Shown here: piece by piece, positions 1 to 9,528 of the stretch
Position numbering within the stretch: the first letter of the stretch is position 1
How the letters are laid out: each line of letters begins with the position of its first letter
Assembly: GCF_000244755.1 (NCBI RefSeq)
Contig: NZ_AHOO02000005.1
Location: 248,001 to 312,000, forward strand
Length of the DNA: 64,000 nt
Reading direction: 5' to 3'
Source of the DNA: Leptospira licerasiae serovar Varillal str. VAR 010
Lineage (GTDB): Bacteria > Spirochaetota > Leptospiria > Leptospirales > Leptospiraceae
Made by a program: the position numbers and the translations under genes
The notes under the pieces: generated by a model
Told to the model about the DNA's origin: nothing
The model's database searches: none
Seen by the model: only the letters and a program-made list of their open reading frames with translations

Positions 1-2187
<2,187 letters not shown>

Positions 2188-2213
2188 TTTTTTCGAAAAG
2201 TCAGAATACAATA

Positions 2214-2246
2214 AAAAAGACCGGGGTTGTAAGCTCCGGTCTTTTT
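2214..2246 (+). terminator. Rho-independent terminator after gcvP
   Basis: An 11-bp perfect stem (2214-2224 with 2236-2246, GACCGG/CCGGTC core) is flanked by an A-run and a T-run. It can therefore end gcvP and also transcripts from the converging Lys/Asp-rich gene. Confidence 0.85.
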
Positions 2247-2271
2247 GTTTAAGAAGAATGAAAATTAAGAA

Positions 2272-2823
2272 TTAATCGTCTTTCTTTTTCTTTTTGGATT
2301 TTTTAGACTTCTTGGAGTCTCCGTCATCGTCATCTTTGTCTTTTTTAGACTTCTTTGACTTTTTAGATTTTTTGGAATCTCCGTCATCATCATCGTCCTT
2401 ATCCTTCTTGGATTTTTTGGACTTCTTAGAATCTGAATCGTCGTCATCTTTATCTTTTTTGGACTTCTTGGATTCCTTAGAGTCATCCTCATCCTTGTCT
2501 TTCTTAGCCTTTTTCTTTTTCTTAGGCTCGTCTTGGTCGTCGTCTTCGTCCTTATCCTTTGACTTTTTAGCCTTAGATTTTTTTACCGAATCACCTGAAT
2601 CGGAAGCTTTTCCAGGCTTGGCCCTACAATAAGCATCTACATTAGTTCCGTCTTGTTTGCTATAACCTGAAACCCAAGTACAATCCGAATCGGACTCGCA
2701 TTGTCCTTTAGATAAACCTTGGCATTGAGATTCCGCAGAAAGAGAAGTTCCACCTAAAATAAGCAGACCCGCAAAGAGAATACTAGTTATGAATTTTAAA
2801 AGATATATCGGTTTACGATACAT
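2272..2823 (-). CDS. Secreted protein with four-Cys head and Lys/Asp repeat tail
   Basis: The 183-residue protein starts with a clear signal peptide (residues 1-30, hydrophobic core LLKFITSILFAGLLILGG, probable cleavage after SLSA). A short head of about 45 residues follows, with four Cys (spacing about C-x6-C-x5-C-x16-C) that could form two disulfides. From about residue 75 to the end it is almost only K, S and D, built from imperfect repeats of the type DKDDDDxDSKKSKKSKK. The tail alternates strongly acidic and basic blocks. No enzyme motif is seen. The function is unknown; binding to metal, polyanions or the cell wall is possible but only a guess. The repeat DNA also makes a long antisense frame that should be ignored. 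Confidence 0.8.
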   Translation of the reverse strand: MYRKPIYLLKFITSILFAGLLILGGTSLSAESQCQGLSKGQCESDSDCTWVSGYSKQDGTNVDAYCRAKPGKASDSGDSVKKSKAKKSKDKDEDDDQDEPKKKKKAKKDKDEDDSKESKKSKKDKDDDDSDSKKSKKSKKDKDDDDDGDSKKSKKSKKSKKDKDDDDGDSKKSKKSKKKKKDD

Positions 2824-2925
2824 TCTATCGACTCCTAAATCGAATGGTTCGACAAGGATCTATATCGAAAAAGAATTTGCGATCCTGAAATATTCCTGAC
2901 CGAAAAATTATATTAGAATCGTTTT

Positions 2926-2960
2926 AAAAAGGTGGGTCGGGAGGGGAATTCCTCCCGACC
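2926..2960 (-). terminator. Terminator of the short transcript
   Basis: A perfect 10-bp GC-rich stem, GGTCGGGAGG with CCTCCCGACC (2935-2944 and 2951-2960), has a 6-nt loop. On the minus strand it is followed by CACC and five T residues. Confidence 0.65.
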
Positions 2961-3069
2961 AAGCACAGTCAGGAATCAACCGCCATAGTACATCAACTGG
3001 AACCCGTATATAGGATATAAAATGCCCATCAATCTAACATTAACTCCCCGAGTCCATACCTTCAGAGCG
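2926..3069 (-). ncRNA. Predicted short transcript (sRNA or micropeptide mRNA)
   Basis: In the 600-base gap between the Lys/Asp-repeat gene and the 5S gene, the minus strand shows a sigma70-type promoter (3099-3104 and 3076-3081) and, about 120 nt later, a strong intrinsic terminator (2935-2960). The predicted RNA is about 140 nt. Within it an ORF could give MGILYPIYGFQLMYYGG (about 2976-3029), and the purine-rich GGGGAG upstream could serve as a ribosome site. A longer 33-codon frame starts at 3077, but its ATG lies inside the -10 box, so this promoter would not transcribe it. It may be a regulatory RNA or encode a tiny peptide. It does not match the conserved cores of SRP RNA, 6S, tmRNA or RNase P RNA. 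The rest of the gap (3105-3383) shows nothing recognisable. Confidence 0.45.
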
Positions 3070-3075
3070 GTCCGC

Positions 3076-3104
3076 ATTCTACTATCGAGTCTTTGAATCG
3101 TCAA
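3076..3104 (-). promoter_or_regulatory. Sigma70-type promoter of the short transcript
   Basis: On the minus strand, TTGACG (3104-3099) and TAGAAT (3081-3076) are separated by exactly 17 bp. Each hexamer matches the consensus at 5 of 6 positions. The expected start is near 3069. Confidence 0.5.
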
Positions 3105-3383
3105 GCTTACAAAATAAATCCGGCACAAATTTTGGAAAAAAATTTCATTTGGAAATATCTTTTTTCGAACACTCGATATTCCATCAGTCCTATTACACCG
3201 ATCATATTCACTATTTGTAATAGTCTTCGAATAGATCGGCCGTATTCCAAACTTTATACAGATCGTTCAGAATTTAGTTCGGTGCAGAATGAACCAGGAT
3301 AGATATGTCTGATCCCGAATCTGAAATGGATCATAGATCCAAGTTCGGGATTGAAGTTATATTTTAGGAGAAACGTCGGAGAA

Positions 3384-3413
3384 ACAAAAAAGGCCGGATG
3401 TAAATCCGGCCTT
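3384..3413 (-). terminator. Terminator of the 5S rRNA gene
   Basis: A perfect 10-bp stem, AAGGCCGGAT with ATCCGGCCTT (3390-3399 and 3404-3413), has a GTAA loop. On the minus strand it is followed by a T-run. It lies about 18 nt past the mature 5S 3' end. Confidence 0.85.
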
Positions 3414-3430
3414 ATATGATTGCGGTAGAA

Positions 3431-3548
<118 letters not shown>

Positions 3549-3556
3549 ATCTATAA

Positions 3557-3586
3557 CCAATATTCCGGACCGATCCCGAATGTCGA
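3557..3586 (-). promoter_or_regulatory. Possible 5S rRNA promoter
   Basis: Upstream of the 5S 5' end the minus strand reads TCGACA (3586-3581), an 18-bp spacer and TATTGG (3562-3557). This would place the start near 3550, at the mature end. The -10 box is weak, so the call is tentative. Confidence 0.3.
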
Positions 3587-3687
3587 CTCTTTTTCAAAGG
3601 AAAAGAAGAAGTTTTTAAGGAGAAGAAGGTACCGATTTTTCGGATTTTTTCGAAGTCAGCGCTGTCTCGACTTGCAGTCTTTGAAAT

Positions 3688-4332
3688 TCAATATTCCAAA
3701 GAAAGCGCTCTGACTTCTTCTCTGGAATATGCATCCGGTTTTTTTAATATTTGGACCAACGCTTTGAATTCTCTCGGAAGAAGTTTTCCAGGATGTTTAT
3801 TAAAATAATATTTGGAAGATCTATAGATCCCGTTTAATCCTCTCCCCCAGTATACTAAATTCAAATAATATTCTAAAACTCCTTTCTTACCTAATTCTTC
3901 GTCTAGAGCCTGTGCAATTCGGATCTCTCTTAATTTACGAATTAATGTTTTGTCCCTGGATAAAAATAATGTTCTAGCAAGCTGTTGATCCAGAGTACTG
4001 GCACCTCTTAATCTTCTGAACAAAAAGACTGCTTGTATGATAGAAGATTGTATATCAGCCAAAGAATATCCTCTATGTCTGTAGAATCTGTAGTCTTCTA
4101 CTTCTACCAGGTATTCCAAACTTCCAGGGGGTAATTCTTCTAGTCTTACCCAATCGTTTTCGAGTGACACTGACTCTAAATTTTCGGGCAGATAGACTAG
4201 TTTGTTCTCTCTAAATAATATTCTTTTTTCAGGAAAGGTTTGGTAATAGATAAGGAGAAGGAACACTAATACCAGAATACTCCTAAGCCCAAAGAAAAAC
4301 CATCTATGTAAAAAATGATTTCCTTCGCTCAT
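3688..4332 (-). CDS. Monofunctional GT51 peptidoglycan glycosyltransferase-like protein (MtgA-like)
   Basis: This predicted enzyme would polymerise lipid II into glycan strands at the periplasmic face. The 214-residue protein has one N-terminal membrane segment (about 11-30). It then carries the GT51 signatures in order: VEDYRFYRHRG near 78-88 with the first catalytic Glu (E79), RGASTLDQQLAR near 109-120, RKLREIRIA near 132-140 with the second Glu (E136), and GVLEYYLNLVYWGRGLNG near 151-168. There is no transpeptidase domain. Its start overlaps the stop of the RibD-like gene by 4 nt (ATGA), so the two are probably translationally coupled. It is slightly shorter than typical MtgA. Confidence 0.87.
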   Translation of the reverse strand: MSEGNHFLHRWFFFGLRSILVLVFLLLIYYQTFPEKRILFRENKLVYLPENLESVSLENDWVRLEELPPGSLEYLVEVEDYRFYRHRGYSLADIQSSIIQAVFLFRRLRGASTLDQQLARTLFLSRDKTLIRKLREIRIAQALDEELGKKGVLEYYLNLVYWGRGLNGIYRSSKYYFNKHPGKLLPREFKALVQILKKPDAYSREEVRALSLEY

Positions 4333-4997
4333 TGTACTTCAGGATCGTTTTGTTTGTCGTAAATTAAAAATACTTCCTGCTCTAACTGTTCGGAAGATAC
4401 CAGCTTCCAAGTCGCTTTGTCGAAGTTATGATACGCGGATCCTCCGCCGGTAATCGAAGGCAAGCCGGATTGCCCTATAAAGTATGGGACTATAGTAAGA
4501 TAGAGTCTATCCACTAATCCCTTTCTGAAAAAGGAATCATTCAGTCGAGGGCCGCCCTCTAAAAGTATTTTGGAGTGACCTCTTTTTTCCAATTCTTTCA
4601 AAATGATCTCTGGATCCAGATCTTCTCCCTTTAATGATATGATCTCAGCGAGCTCGGTTAATTCGGATCTAACCTGGGATTCATTTTTGGAAGTACAAAA
4701 CAGCAGAGGTTTTACTTTAGAAAAATGGAATACTTTTCTGTCGGAAGGTAATGTGCCGGTTCGAACAAGTATAATGGCTCTTGGCTCCTTCTCAGACTCA
4801 ACGTATCTTAGATGGGTGACCGGGTCGTCGTTAAGAAGGCTATTTTTTCCGACGATGAGAGCGTCGGCTTCTGAGCGGATTTGGTCCATTCTTCTTTTAT
4901 CGTTTCTGGAAGAAAGGCCGTACCATTTTCCATCGGGCCGGCATACCTTTCCGTCCAAGGTCATTGCCATGTTCACGGATACAAAACGACCGCTCAT
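4329..4997 (-). CDS. RibD C-terminal domain reductase (pyrimidine deaminase/reductase family)
   Basis: The family reduces the ribosyl group of 5-amino-6-ribosylamino-uracil phosphate in riboflavin synthesis, using NADPH. The protein starts MSGRFVSVNMAMTLDGKV and carries the RibD_C pattern (SRNDKRRMDQIRSEADAL, then VGKNSLLNDDP, then LLEGGPRLNDSFF). There is no deaminase zinc site, so it is the reductase half alone, 222 residues. An upstream in-frame start would add 25 residues inside the BFD gene. The ATG at 4997 is preferred because it makes a 4-nt ATGA overlap with that gene. Whether it is the true riboflavin enzyme or a stand-alone relative is not clear from sequence. Confidence 0.85.
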   Translation of the reverse strand: MSGRFVSVNMAMTLDGKVCRPDGKWYGLSSRNDKRRMDQIRSEADALIVGKNSLLNDDPVTHLRYVESEKEPRAIILVRTGTLPSDRKVFHFSKVKPLLFCTSKNESQVRSELTELAEIISLKGEDLDPEIILKELEKRGHSKILLEGGPRLNDSFFRKGLVDRLYLTIVPYFIGQSGLPSITGGGSAYHNFDKATWKLVSSEQLEQEVFLIYDKQNDPEVQ

Positions 4998-5221
4998 TGG
5001 GGTTTGGAAGCGAGGGTTTCGGAAAGTAATTTGAGAACTCTTCCTCTGCAAGTACCACAACCGGTACAACAACTTGTGTCTCTCATCAATTTACCCAAAG
5101 TGTCATTCCCTCTGCGGATAGAATTTGTAATATCCTCTTCGGATACTTGGTTGCATACGCAAACCTTTCTGGGTCGCATCAGGGCGTTCAGGTCTATTTG
5201 ACTAAAGTCGGAAGAATTCAT
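4994..5221 (-). CDS. BFD-like [2Fe-2S] binding protein
   Basis: The 75-residue protein has the bacterioferritin-associated-ferredoxin pattern: CVC near residues 21-23 (KVCVCNQVSEEDI) and CCTGCGTC near 51-58, followed by a short helix. Four Cys in C-x-C and C-x2-C form would hold one 2Fe-2S cluster. The family is best known for reducing ferric iron in bacterioferritin, but also serves as a domain in other redox enzymes. It is the first gene of a three-gene overlapped set with the RibD-like reductase and the GT51 protein. No bacterioferritin gene is in the window, so its partner is unknown. Confidence 0.88.
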   Translation of the reverse strand: MNSSDFSQIDLNALMRPRKVCVCNQVSEEDITNSIRRGNDTLGKLMRDTSCCTGCGTCRGRVLKLLSETLASKPQ

Positions 5222-5462
5222 CAGGCCTTCTAATTATTGGACGCCGAAAGCTAAACCATCACTCACGCTAAACATAAGAAGGTCAGGATCAAGAGAATTT
5301 TTTGCAATCCGTTTAGTGAATTAAAGTCTCCCATGCTTGTTCCAACAAACTCCACCCTTGGGGCAGGTTTTTATAACGGATTCCAGAATGGATATTTCTC
5401 GTTGACAACCGAACTTCTAAGCTCATCCTCATTCGGAAAATTCCATAAAGGAAACCTATAGA

Positions 5463-6815
5463 ATGCAAGTGACCAAACGCGCTCCCTTAAGGGAAATATT
5501 CGGATGGTGCATGTTCGATTTCGCCAATTCTAGTTATACCACTGTAATTATAACAGTCATCTACTGCAGAGTTTTCGCCGAGGTAATCGTTCCAATCTCC
5601 TCCAATCCGGCAAATCCTTATGAAGACGGAAATTTTCTTTTCGGGTTAGCTTTATTTTTCTCTTATCTATTAGTGGTAGTGACCGGTCCGTTATTCGGTG
5701 CTATCTCCGACTTCTCCGCTAAAAAGAAAACATTCCTTTTCTGGAGTTATATCAGCTGCGTAGTAAGCACCGCGGCTTTTTGGCTGGTTTCGACTCCAGG
5801 TTCTTGGCAGTTAGGTTTTGCGTTAATTATTCTTTCCAACTTCTTCTTTGCATCCGGGGAGAACTTTGCCTCTTCTTTTCTACCTCACTTAGGTCCTAAG
5901 GAAGAATTAGGAAAAATTTCAGGCTATGCTTGGGGAGTGGGATATATGGGAGGTTTACTTTCCGTATTTTTGGTCCAAACTTTCGTAGCGCCTTCGATTG
6001 ATCCTGCCATTTACGGTTCTCTCAGATTTGTTGGACCTCTGACTGCGTTATTCTTTTTACTAGCTGGAATTCCTACATTCATACTCTTGAGAGAATACCA
6101 ACCCCATGCGGAAAGACCGGAAGGAAAAAGTTATCTTTTGATCGGATTCGGTCAATTGATAGAAACCTTAAAGTCGATAGGTTACTTCAGAGATTTAGTT
6201 ATATATTTGATATCTCTTTTCTTTTCCATGGCAGCTCTTGCAATCGTGATAGCGTTTGCGTTCTTGTATGGAAACCAGGAGATCAAGATCACATCCGGAC
6301 AAGAAACTGCGTTATTCATTTTACTTCAATTTTTTGCAATGATTGGTGCAATATTCTTCGGATTCGTTCAAGATAAGATCGGAGCTAAGAAAACTTTTAA
6401 TATCACTTTGATATTTTGGATCTTCTGTCTGATCGGGATCTATTTCGTAAGAGAGATCACTGGTTTTGTCAACGGACTTGGAGTAGATATTTCCGTTCAA
6501 TGGGTGTTCGTAATCTTAGGAACTCTTGCAGGTTCGGGAGTTGGATCTACTCAATCCGCAAGTAGAGCAATTGTTGGGATCTTCTCCCCGGAATCCAAGT
6601 CCGGAGAATTTTTCGGTCTCTGGGGTCTTTCCGGAAAGTTGGCAGCCGCTATCGGAGTTTTTGCGATCGGTATATTACAGAAAATTTTCGATCTAAGGAA
6701 CGCTTTCTTAGTGGTTGCTGTATTCTTCTTTATCTCTTTGATCATCAATCTATTTGTGAATGAAAAAAGAGGGATCGAAAAAGCGAAGGATTGGGAAACA
6801 AACGGAGGGCATTAG
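5463..6815 (+). CDS. MFS transporter, UMF1/Atg22-like family
   Basis: This inner-membrane transporter of 450 residues has about twelve hydrophobic segments. The N-terminal REIFGWCMFDFANSSYTTVI is the hallmark of the UMF1/Atg22-like branch of the major facilitator superfamily. PLFGAISDFSAKKK is the MFS loop 2-3 motif. Eukaryotic Atg22 exports amino acids from the vacuole; the bacterial substrates are mostly unknown, so no substrate is assigned. The ATG at 5463 is preceded by AAAGGAAA. The gene stands alone between unrelated neighbours. Confidence 0.88.
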   Translation: MQVTKRAPLREIFGWCMFDFANSSYTTVIITVIYCRVFAEVIVPISSNPANPYEDGNFLFGLALFFSYLLVVVTGPLFGAISDFSAKKKTFLFWSYISCVVSTAAFWLVSTPGSWQLGFALIILSNFFFASGENFASSFLPHLGPKEELGKISGYAWGVGYMGGLLSVFLVQTFVAPSIDPAIYGSLRFVGPLTALFFLLAGIPTFILLREYQPHAERPEGKSYLLIGFGQLIETLKSIGYFRDLVIYLISLFFSMAALAIVIAFAFLYGNQEIKITSGQETALFILLQFFAMIGAIFFGFVQDKIGAKKTFNITLIFWIFCLIGIYFVREITGFVNGLGVDISVQWVFVILGTLAGSGVGSTQSASRAIVGIFSPESKSGEFFGLWGLSGKLAAAIGVFAIGILQKIFDLRNAFLVVAVFFFISLIINLFVNEKRGIEKAKDWETNGGH

Positions 6816-6838
6816 TCCTCCTTCTCCTCAGCTTTTGC

Positions 6839-6866
6839 TTGAAATCCGTAAACCTTTGTTTATAAT
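6839..6866 (+). promoter_or_regulatory. Strong sigma70-type promoter, likely leaderless
   Basis: TTGAAA (6839-6844) and a perfect TATAAT (6861-6866) are separated by 16 bp. The expected transcription start (about 6872-6874) falls on the GTG start codon at 6873, and no Shine-Dalgarno sequence lies between. Confidence 0.6.
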
Positions 6867-6872
6867 TAAGTA

Positions 6873-7103
6873 GTGGCAGGCACAGAGTTCAATACGGAAG
6901 ACGAGTTCGAGTCTCACCAAAGCCAAAGAAAATTGGCTTTGGCGACTATGGACGAATTGACTCAAACCAAATTGGATCTCTTGGATGCAGGCAAAGAAAT
7001 TCCTAAATTTCTAAACTATGCTATTTCTTATCTGAACCGCAAATATCTCACCGAAGAAAAAGTGATAAGCGATCTGATCGTAAGAAGGGACTCTACGAGT
7101 TAA
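6873..7103 (+). CDS. Small conserved-looking hypothetical protein
   Basis: The 76-residue acidic, mostly helical protein starts at GTG (MAGTEFNTEDEFESH). No signal peptide, Cys or known motif is seen. The promoter lies so close that the mRNA probably begins at the start codon. The stop codon abuts the stop of the converging lipoprotein gene (7103/7104). The good promoter and normal codon use support a real gene. I do not recognise the family. Confidence 0.72.
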   Translation: MAGTEFNTEDEFESHQSQRKLALATMDELTQTKLDLLDAGKEIPKFLNYAISYLNRKYLTEEKVISDLIVRRDSTS

Positions 7104-7676
7104 TTACTCGTCGTCATCTTTTTCTTTTTCCGCTTCTATACGTATTTCGGAAATTACTGCTTGGGCCTCGTCAAAGATCGGAGTTAGGGTAGAAGTATCC
7201 GAATCTATCTCGCTGACCGTATCTTCTAGATAATAAGTACCTTGCGTTGTTAAAAAAAAGAATCTCACCTGCTCCAAGTCTGGATTCGGGGTCCAGCGAA
7301 CTTTGCTCCCTTGTTTCCAAAGATAAGCATATTTATGGATCAAACGTCTGGAACTTTTTTGGATACTTTCCCTTCCTCCACCGCCGATGAAAGAAGCTCC
7401 TGAAGTTAAGAATAGGCTCGCATCTCCGGAAAGAAATGTGGCTAAAGTGACTATTTCTCTTTGGGTGGGCCAGTCCATGATGATCCCGTATACTACTGTT
7501 CTGCCGTTCGTGTTTTCCACACCTATATCATCGTATTCCGTTTCGAATGCGAGTTCTCTTAGCTCTTTATAAGGAGATTTATCGATAGAAGGATTACAAT
7601 TCCCTAAGATCAGAGATATAACGAGTATATTATAAAAATTACATTTGATTAGAAGGCCTAAAAACTTCTCAGACAT
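7104..7676 (-). CDS. Probable lipoprotein of unknown function
   Basis: From the ATG at 7676 the protein begins MSEKFLGLLIKCNFYNIL, with a hydrophobic stretch ending LGNC (a spirochaete-style lipobox), so the mature protein would start at Cys about 26. The frame extends 27 residues further upstream, but those residues are not signal-like. The mature part, about 165 residues, contains a glycine-rich patch (FIGGGGRES), a WTPNPDLEQVRFFFLTTQGTYY strand-rich segment and an acidic end. No known domain is recognised. It converges tail-to-tail with the small GTG gene. Confidence 0.72.
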   Translation of the reverse strand: MSEKFLGLLIKCNFYNILVISLILGNCNPSIDKSPYKELRELAFETEYDDIGVENTNGRTVVYGIIMDWPTQREIVTLATFLSGDASLFLTSGASFIGGGGRESIQKSSRRLIHKYAYLWKQGSKVRWTPNPDLEQVRFFFLTTQGTYYLEDTVSEIDSDTSTLTPIFDEAQAVISEIRIEAEKEKDDDE

Positions 7677-7811
7677 GCGAGTATACCGCTTTATTTTCCA
7701 AAGGAATATCTTTGGAAACCTATCCTGATTGACATCAGGAAAGACTCCTTTTTGCAAAAAGAAGGAAAGGAATTTAAGAAAAATTTCCGATTTCGAAAAA
7801 TCAAATCCTTC

Positions 7812-8369
7812 TTATTTCTTTTTGGCCTTTTTCTTTGGAGTCTTAGCGGCTGCTTTTTTCTTAGGAGAAGTTTTTTTAGGAACGGTCTTCTTCTTAGCGG
7901 GTTTTTTCTTAGCTACTGCCCTTTTTTTACCTTCTTCACTTGCGGTAAGGCTTGGGTCTCTTTCCATATTTTTAATATGAGAAGTATGTCTGAATCTAAG
8001 TGCGGACCAATCATCGTCGATAGAGATCAATCTTACACCCTCGAAACTGATCTTTCCAAGAGGGTCCCAACCTGCATCTCTATGGATGGATACATTATAT
8101 TTACGGGATGTCTTTTTGGGATAGGCTAACCATAATAGTCCGTCGTCTATCAGGGTCGTAGGGACCATAGAGGCGATGTTGCGGATCTCGACTTCGGTTT
8201 GCACGAATGCAAGTATGAGTCTATATCTTTTTCCGGACCTTAGCGCTCGATCAACCGGAGCCCCTAAACTGGAAAGTGCGGGTTCGAATTCGTAAGGAGA
8301 AGATAAAACACAAATCTCCCCTTCGCCAGGTTTGAATTGTAATTTACCGAAAACGGAATGGATAGCCAT
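7812..8369 (-). CDS. DUF3052-like protein with histone H1-like Lys/Ala/Pro tail
   Basis: The first 145 residues resemble the DUF3052 fold. In particular GLLWLAYPKKTSRKY and the later DDWSALRFRHT line up with GMVWISWPKMSSGVK and SVWSGLLFRRR of the second such protein at 11504. The last 40 residues are a Lys-rich tail of AKKKPAKKK type that resembles histone H1 or AlgP-like tails and could bind nucleic acid. The function of DUF3052 is unknown. The tail is absent from the other copy, so it is a lineage-specific addition. Confidence 0.75.
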   Translation of the reverse strand: MAIHSVFGKLQFKPGEGEICVLSSPYEFEPALSSLGAPVDRALRSGKRYRLILAFVQTEVEIRNIASMVPTTLIDDGLLWLAYPKKTSRKYNVSIHRDAGWDPLGKISFEGVRLISIDDDWSALRFRHTSHIKNMERDPSLTASEEGKKRAVAKKKPAKKKTVPKKTSPKKKAAAKTPKKKAKKK

Positions 8370-8589
8370 CGGTAAATAGAATCCTTTTCGCCAAGAAAAG
8401 GCAAGCGAGAAACCGAAAACATCGTTTTACATAGGTGGATAACAACCGTTATTCAATGACTCTAACGTCATACGCCAAAGGATAATCGAATCAGAAGTCT
8501 ATTGGACAAAAGAATACCGGTAGTTTTGCCACAGATTTTCCTTTTTCTGGATCTAACGAAAACCGCAGTATACTATGATATATCTCAAT

Positions 8590-8620
8590 AAAAAAAGGCG
8601 AACCGATCGGTCCGCCTTTT
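8590..8620 (-). terminator. Terminator after the secreted protein gene at 8648
   Basis: AAAAGGCG (8593-8600) pairs with CGCCTTTT (8613-8620), with an inner ACCG/CGGT stem and one mismatch. On the minus strand a T-run follows. The rest of the gap 8370-8590 shows nothing clear. Confidence 0.75.
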
Positions 8621-8647
8621 CCCTTATTCTAATGTTATAAAATTCTC

Positions 8648-9442
8648 TTATTGGAATTCCAACATTTTAGAAACCAATCTCTTTTGATTGAGCTCCAGAT
8701 CTCTTAGCTTATAGCGAACATTCTTATCCACCCTGCGCAGATATTTTTTATATGTTACGATAATCTGTTTTTGTTTATTATAAGGTAGAGGATTCGTTTC
8801 CTCATGTAGTTTGGTCTCCACACTAGGTGCAATAGATTGGACCGGGGTGTCGGGCCAGATCAATTCTGTATCATAGCTGGAATAATACTCCAATTTGATC
8901 TCTTTATTGTTGTTCGGAGTTCTTTTTCCTTCGCTTCCTATCTGAGGTCCCTTAGGATCTATGTTGATAACCCTGCGCATCTCCCTTACGAAAATTTCTC
9001 CGTTGGAGTTCGTACGCTTGAATTGCATAATGATCTTTTCTAATTTTTCAGGATTATTACCAGGATAGATGAAGATACGCGCATTATAAAGATACGTCTT
9101 AGGAAAATCCCAGAAGGATTCTCCTGAACCCATATCCAGTTCCAGATAAGGTTTATTGTCCCTATCCGTTTTTAAGAATTGTGGTAATTCCTGAGGCTCG
9201 TCGCCAATATATCTTAACGCTTTTTTGGTTGTATCCATCTGAAGGATCTTATTGATCTGATGGATATTCTGCGAGATAGAAGCGTGCAAATTATCTATCT
9301 CTATATCCGAAAACCCAGCCTTGCGGATAGCTTCGATCTGACGTTCTATTTCTCTTTCTTCCATGGTTAGGATTTTAGGAGCCGCGTCTAATTGTATGAA
9401 TACGGCCAAAAGAGAAATTATGAGAAAGATAAGGGTTTTCAT
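8648..9442 (-). CDS. Secreted protein of unknown function (possible flagellar sheath-type)
   Basis: The 264-residue protein has a signal peptide MKTLIFLIISLLAVFIQLDA with cleavage before APK. An N-terminal helical part (TMEEREIERQIEAIRKAGF) precedes a central beta-rich part with LELDMGSGESFWDFPKTYL and NARIFIYPGNN, and a basic helical end (KKYLRRVDKNVRYKLRDLEL). AAGGAAGG lies about 9 nt before the ATG. The layout of secreted, mixed helical and strand, about 30 kDa recalls leptospiral flagellar sheath proteins such as FcpB or FlaA, but I cannot confirm this from sequence alone. It is a single gene with its own terminator. Confidence 0.75.
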   Translation of the reverse strand: MKTLIFLIISLLAVFIQLDAAPKILTMEEREIERQIEAIRKAGFSDIEIDNLHASISQNIHQINKILQMDTTKKALRYIGDEPQELPQFLKTDRDNKPYLELDMGSGESFWDFPKTYLYNARIFIYPGNNPEKLEKIIMQFKRTNSNGEIFVREMRRVINIDPKGPQIGSEGKRTPNNNKEIKLEYYSSYDTELIWPDTPVQSIAPSVETKLHEETNPLPYNKQKQIIVTYKKYLRRVDKNVRYKLRDLELNQKRLVSKMLEFQ

Positions 9443-9528
9443 TAGAACTGCCTTCCTTCTAAATATCGAAAAGACTATACCCTATTCTTGATCCTAAAAA
9501 GGATTTTTTCATAGGTTCTTCCCTTATT

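Noticed and set aside
2294..2632. Plus-strand 112-codon frame rich in Ser, Leu, Phe, Asp
   Set aside because: It is the mirror of the Lys/Asp repeat gene on the minus strand; low complexity explains the open frame, and there is no start signal.
3093..3302. Plus-strand 69-codon frame between the short transcript and 5S gene
   Set aside because: No ribosome site, AT-rich random composition and no domain; it overlaps the predicted minus-strand promoter.
5404..5462. Promoter TTGACA before the UMF1 gene
   Set aside because: The -35 box is perfect, but no acceptable -10 box lies 16-18 bp downstream.
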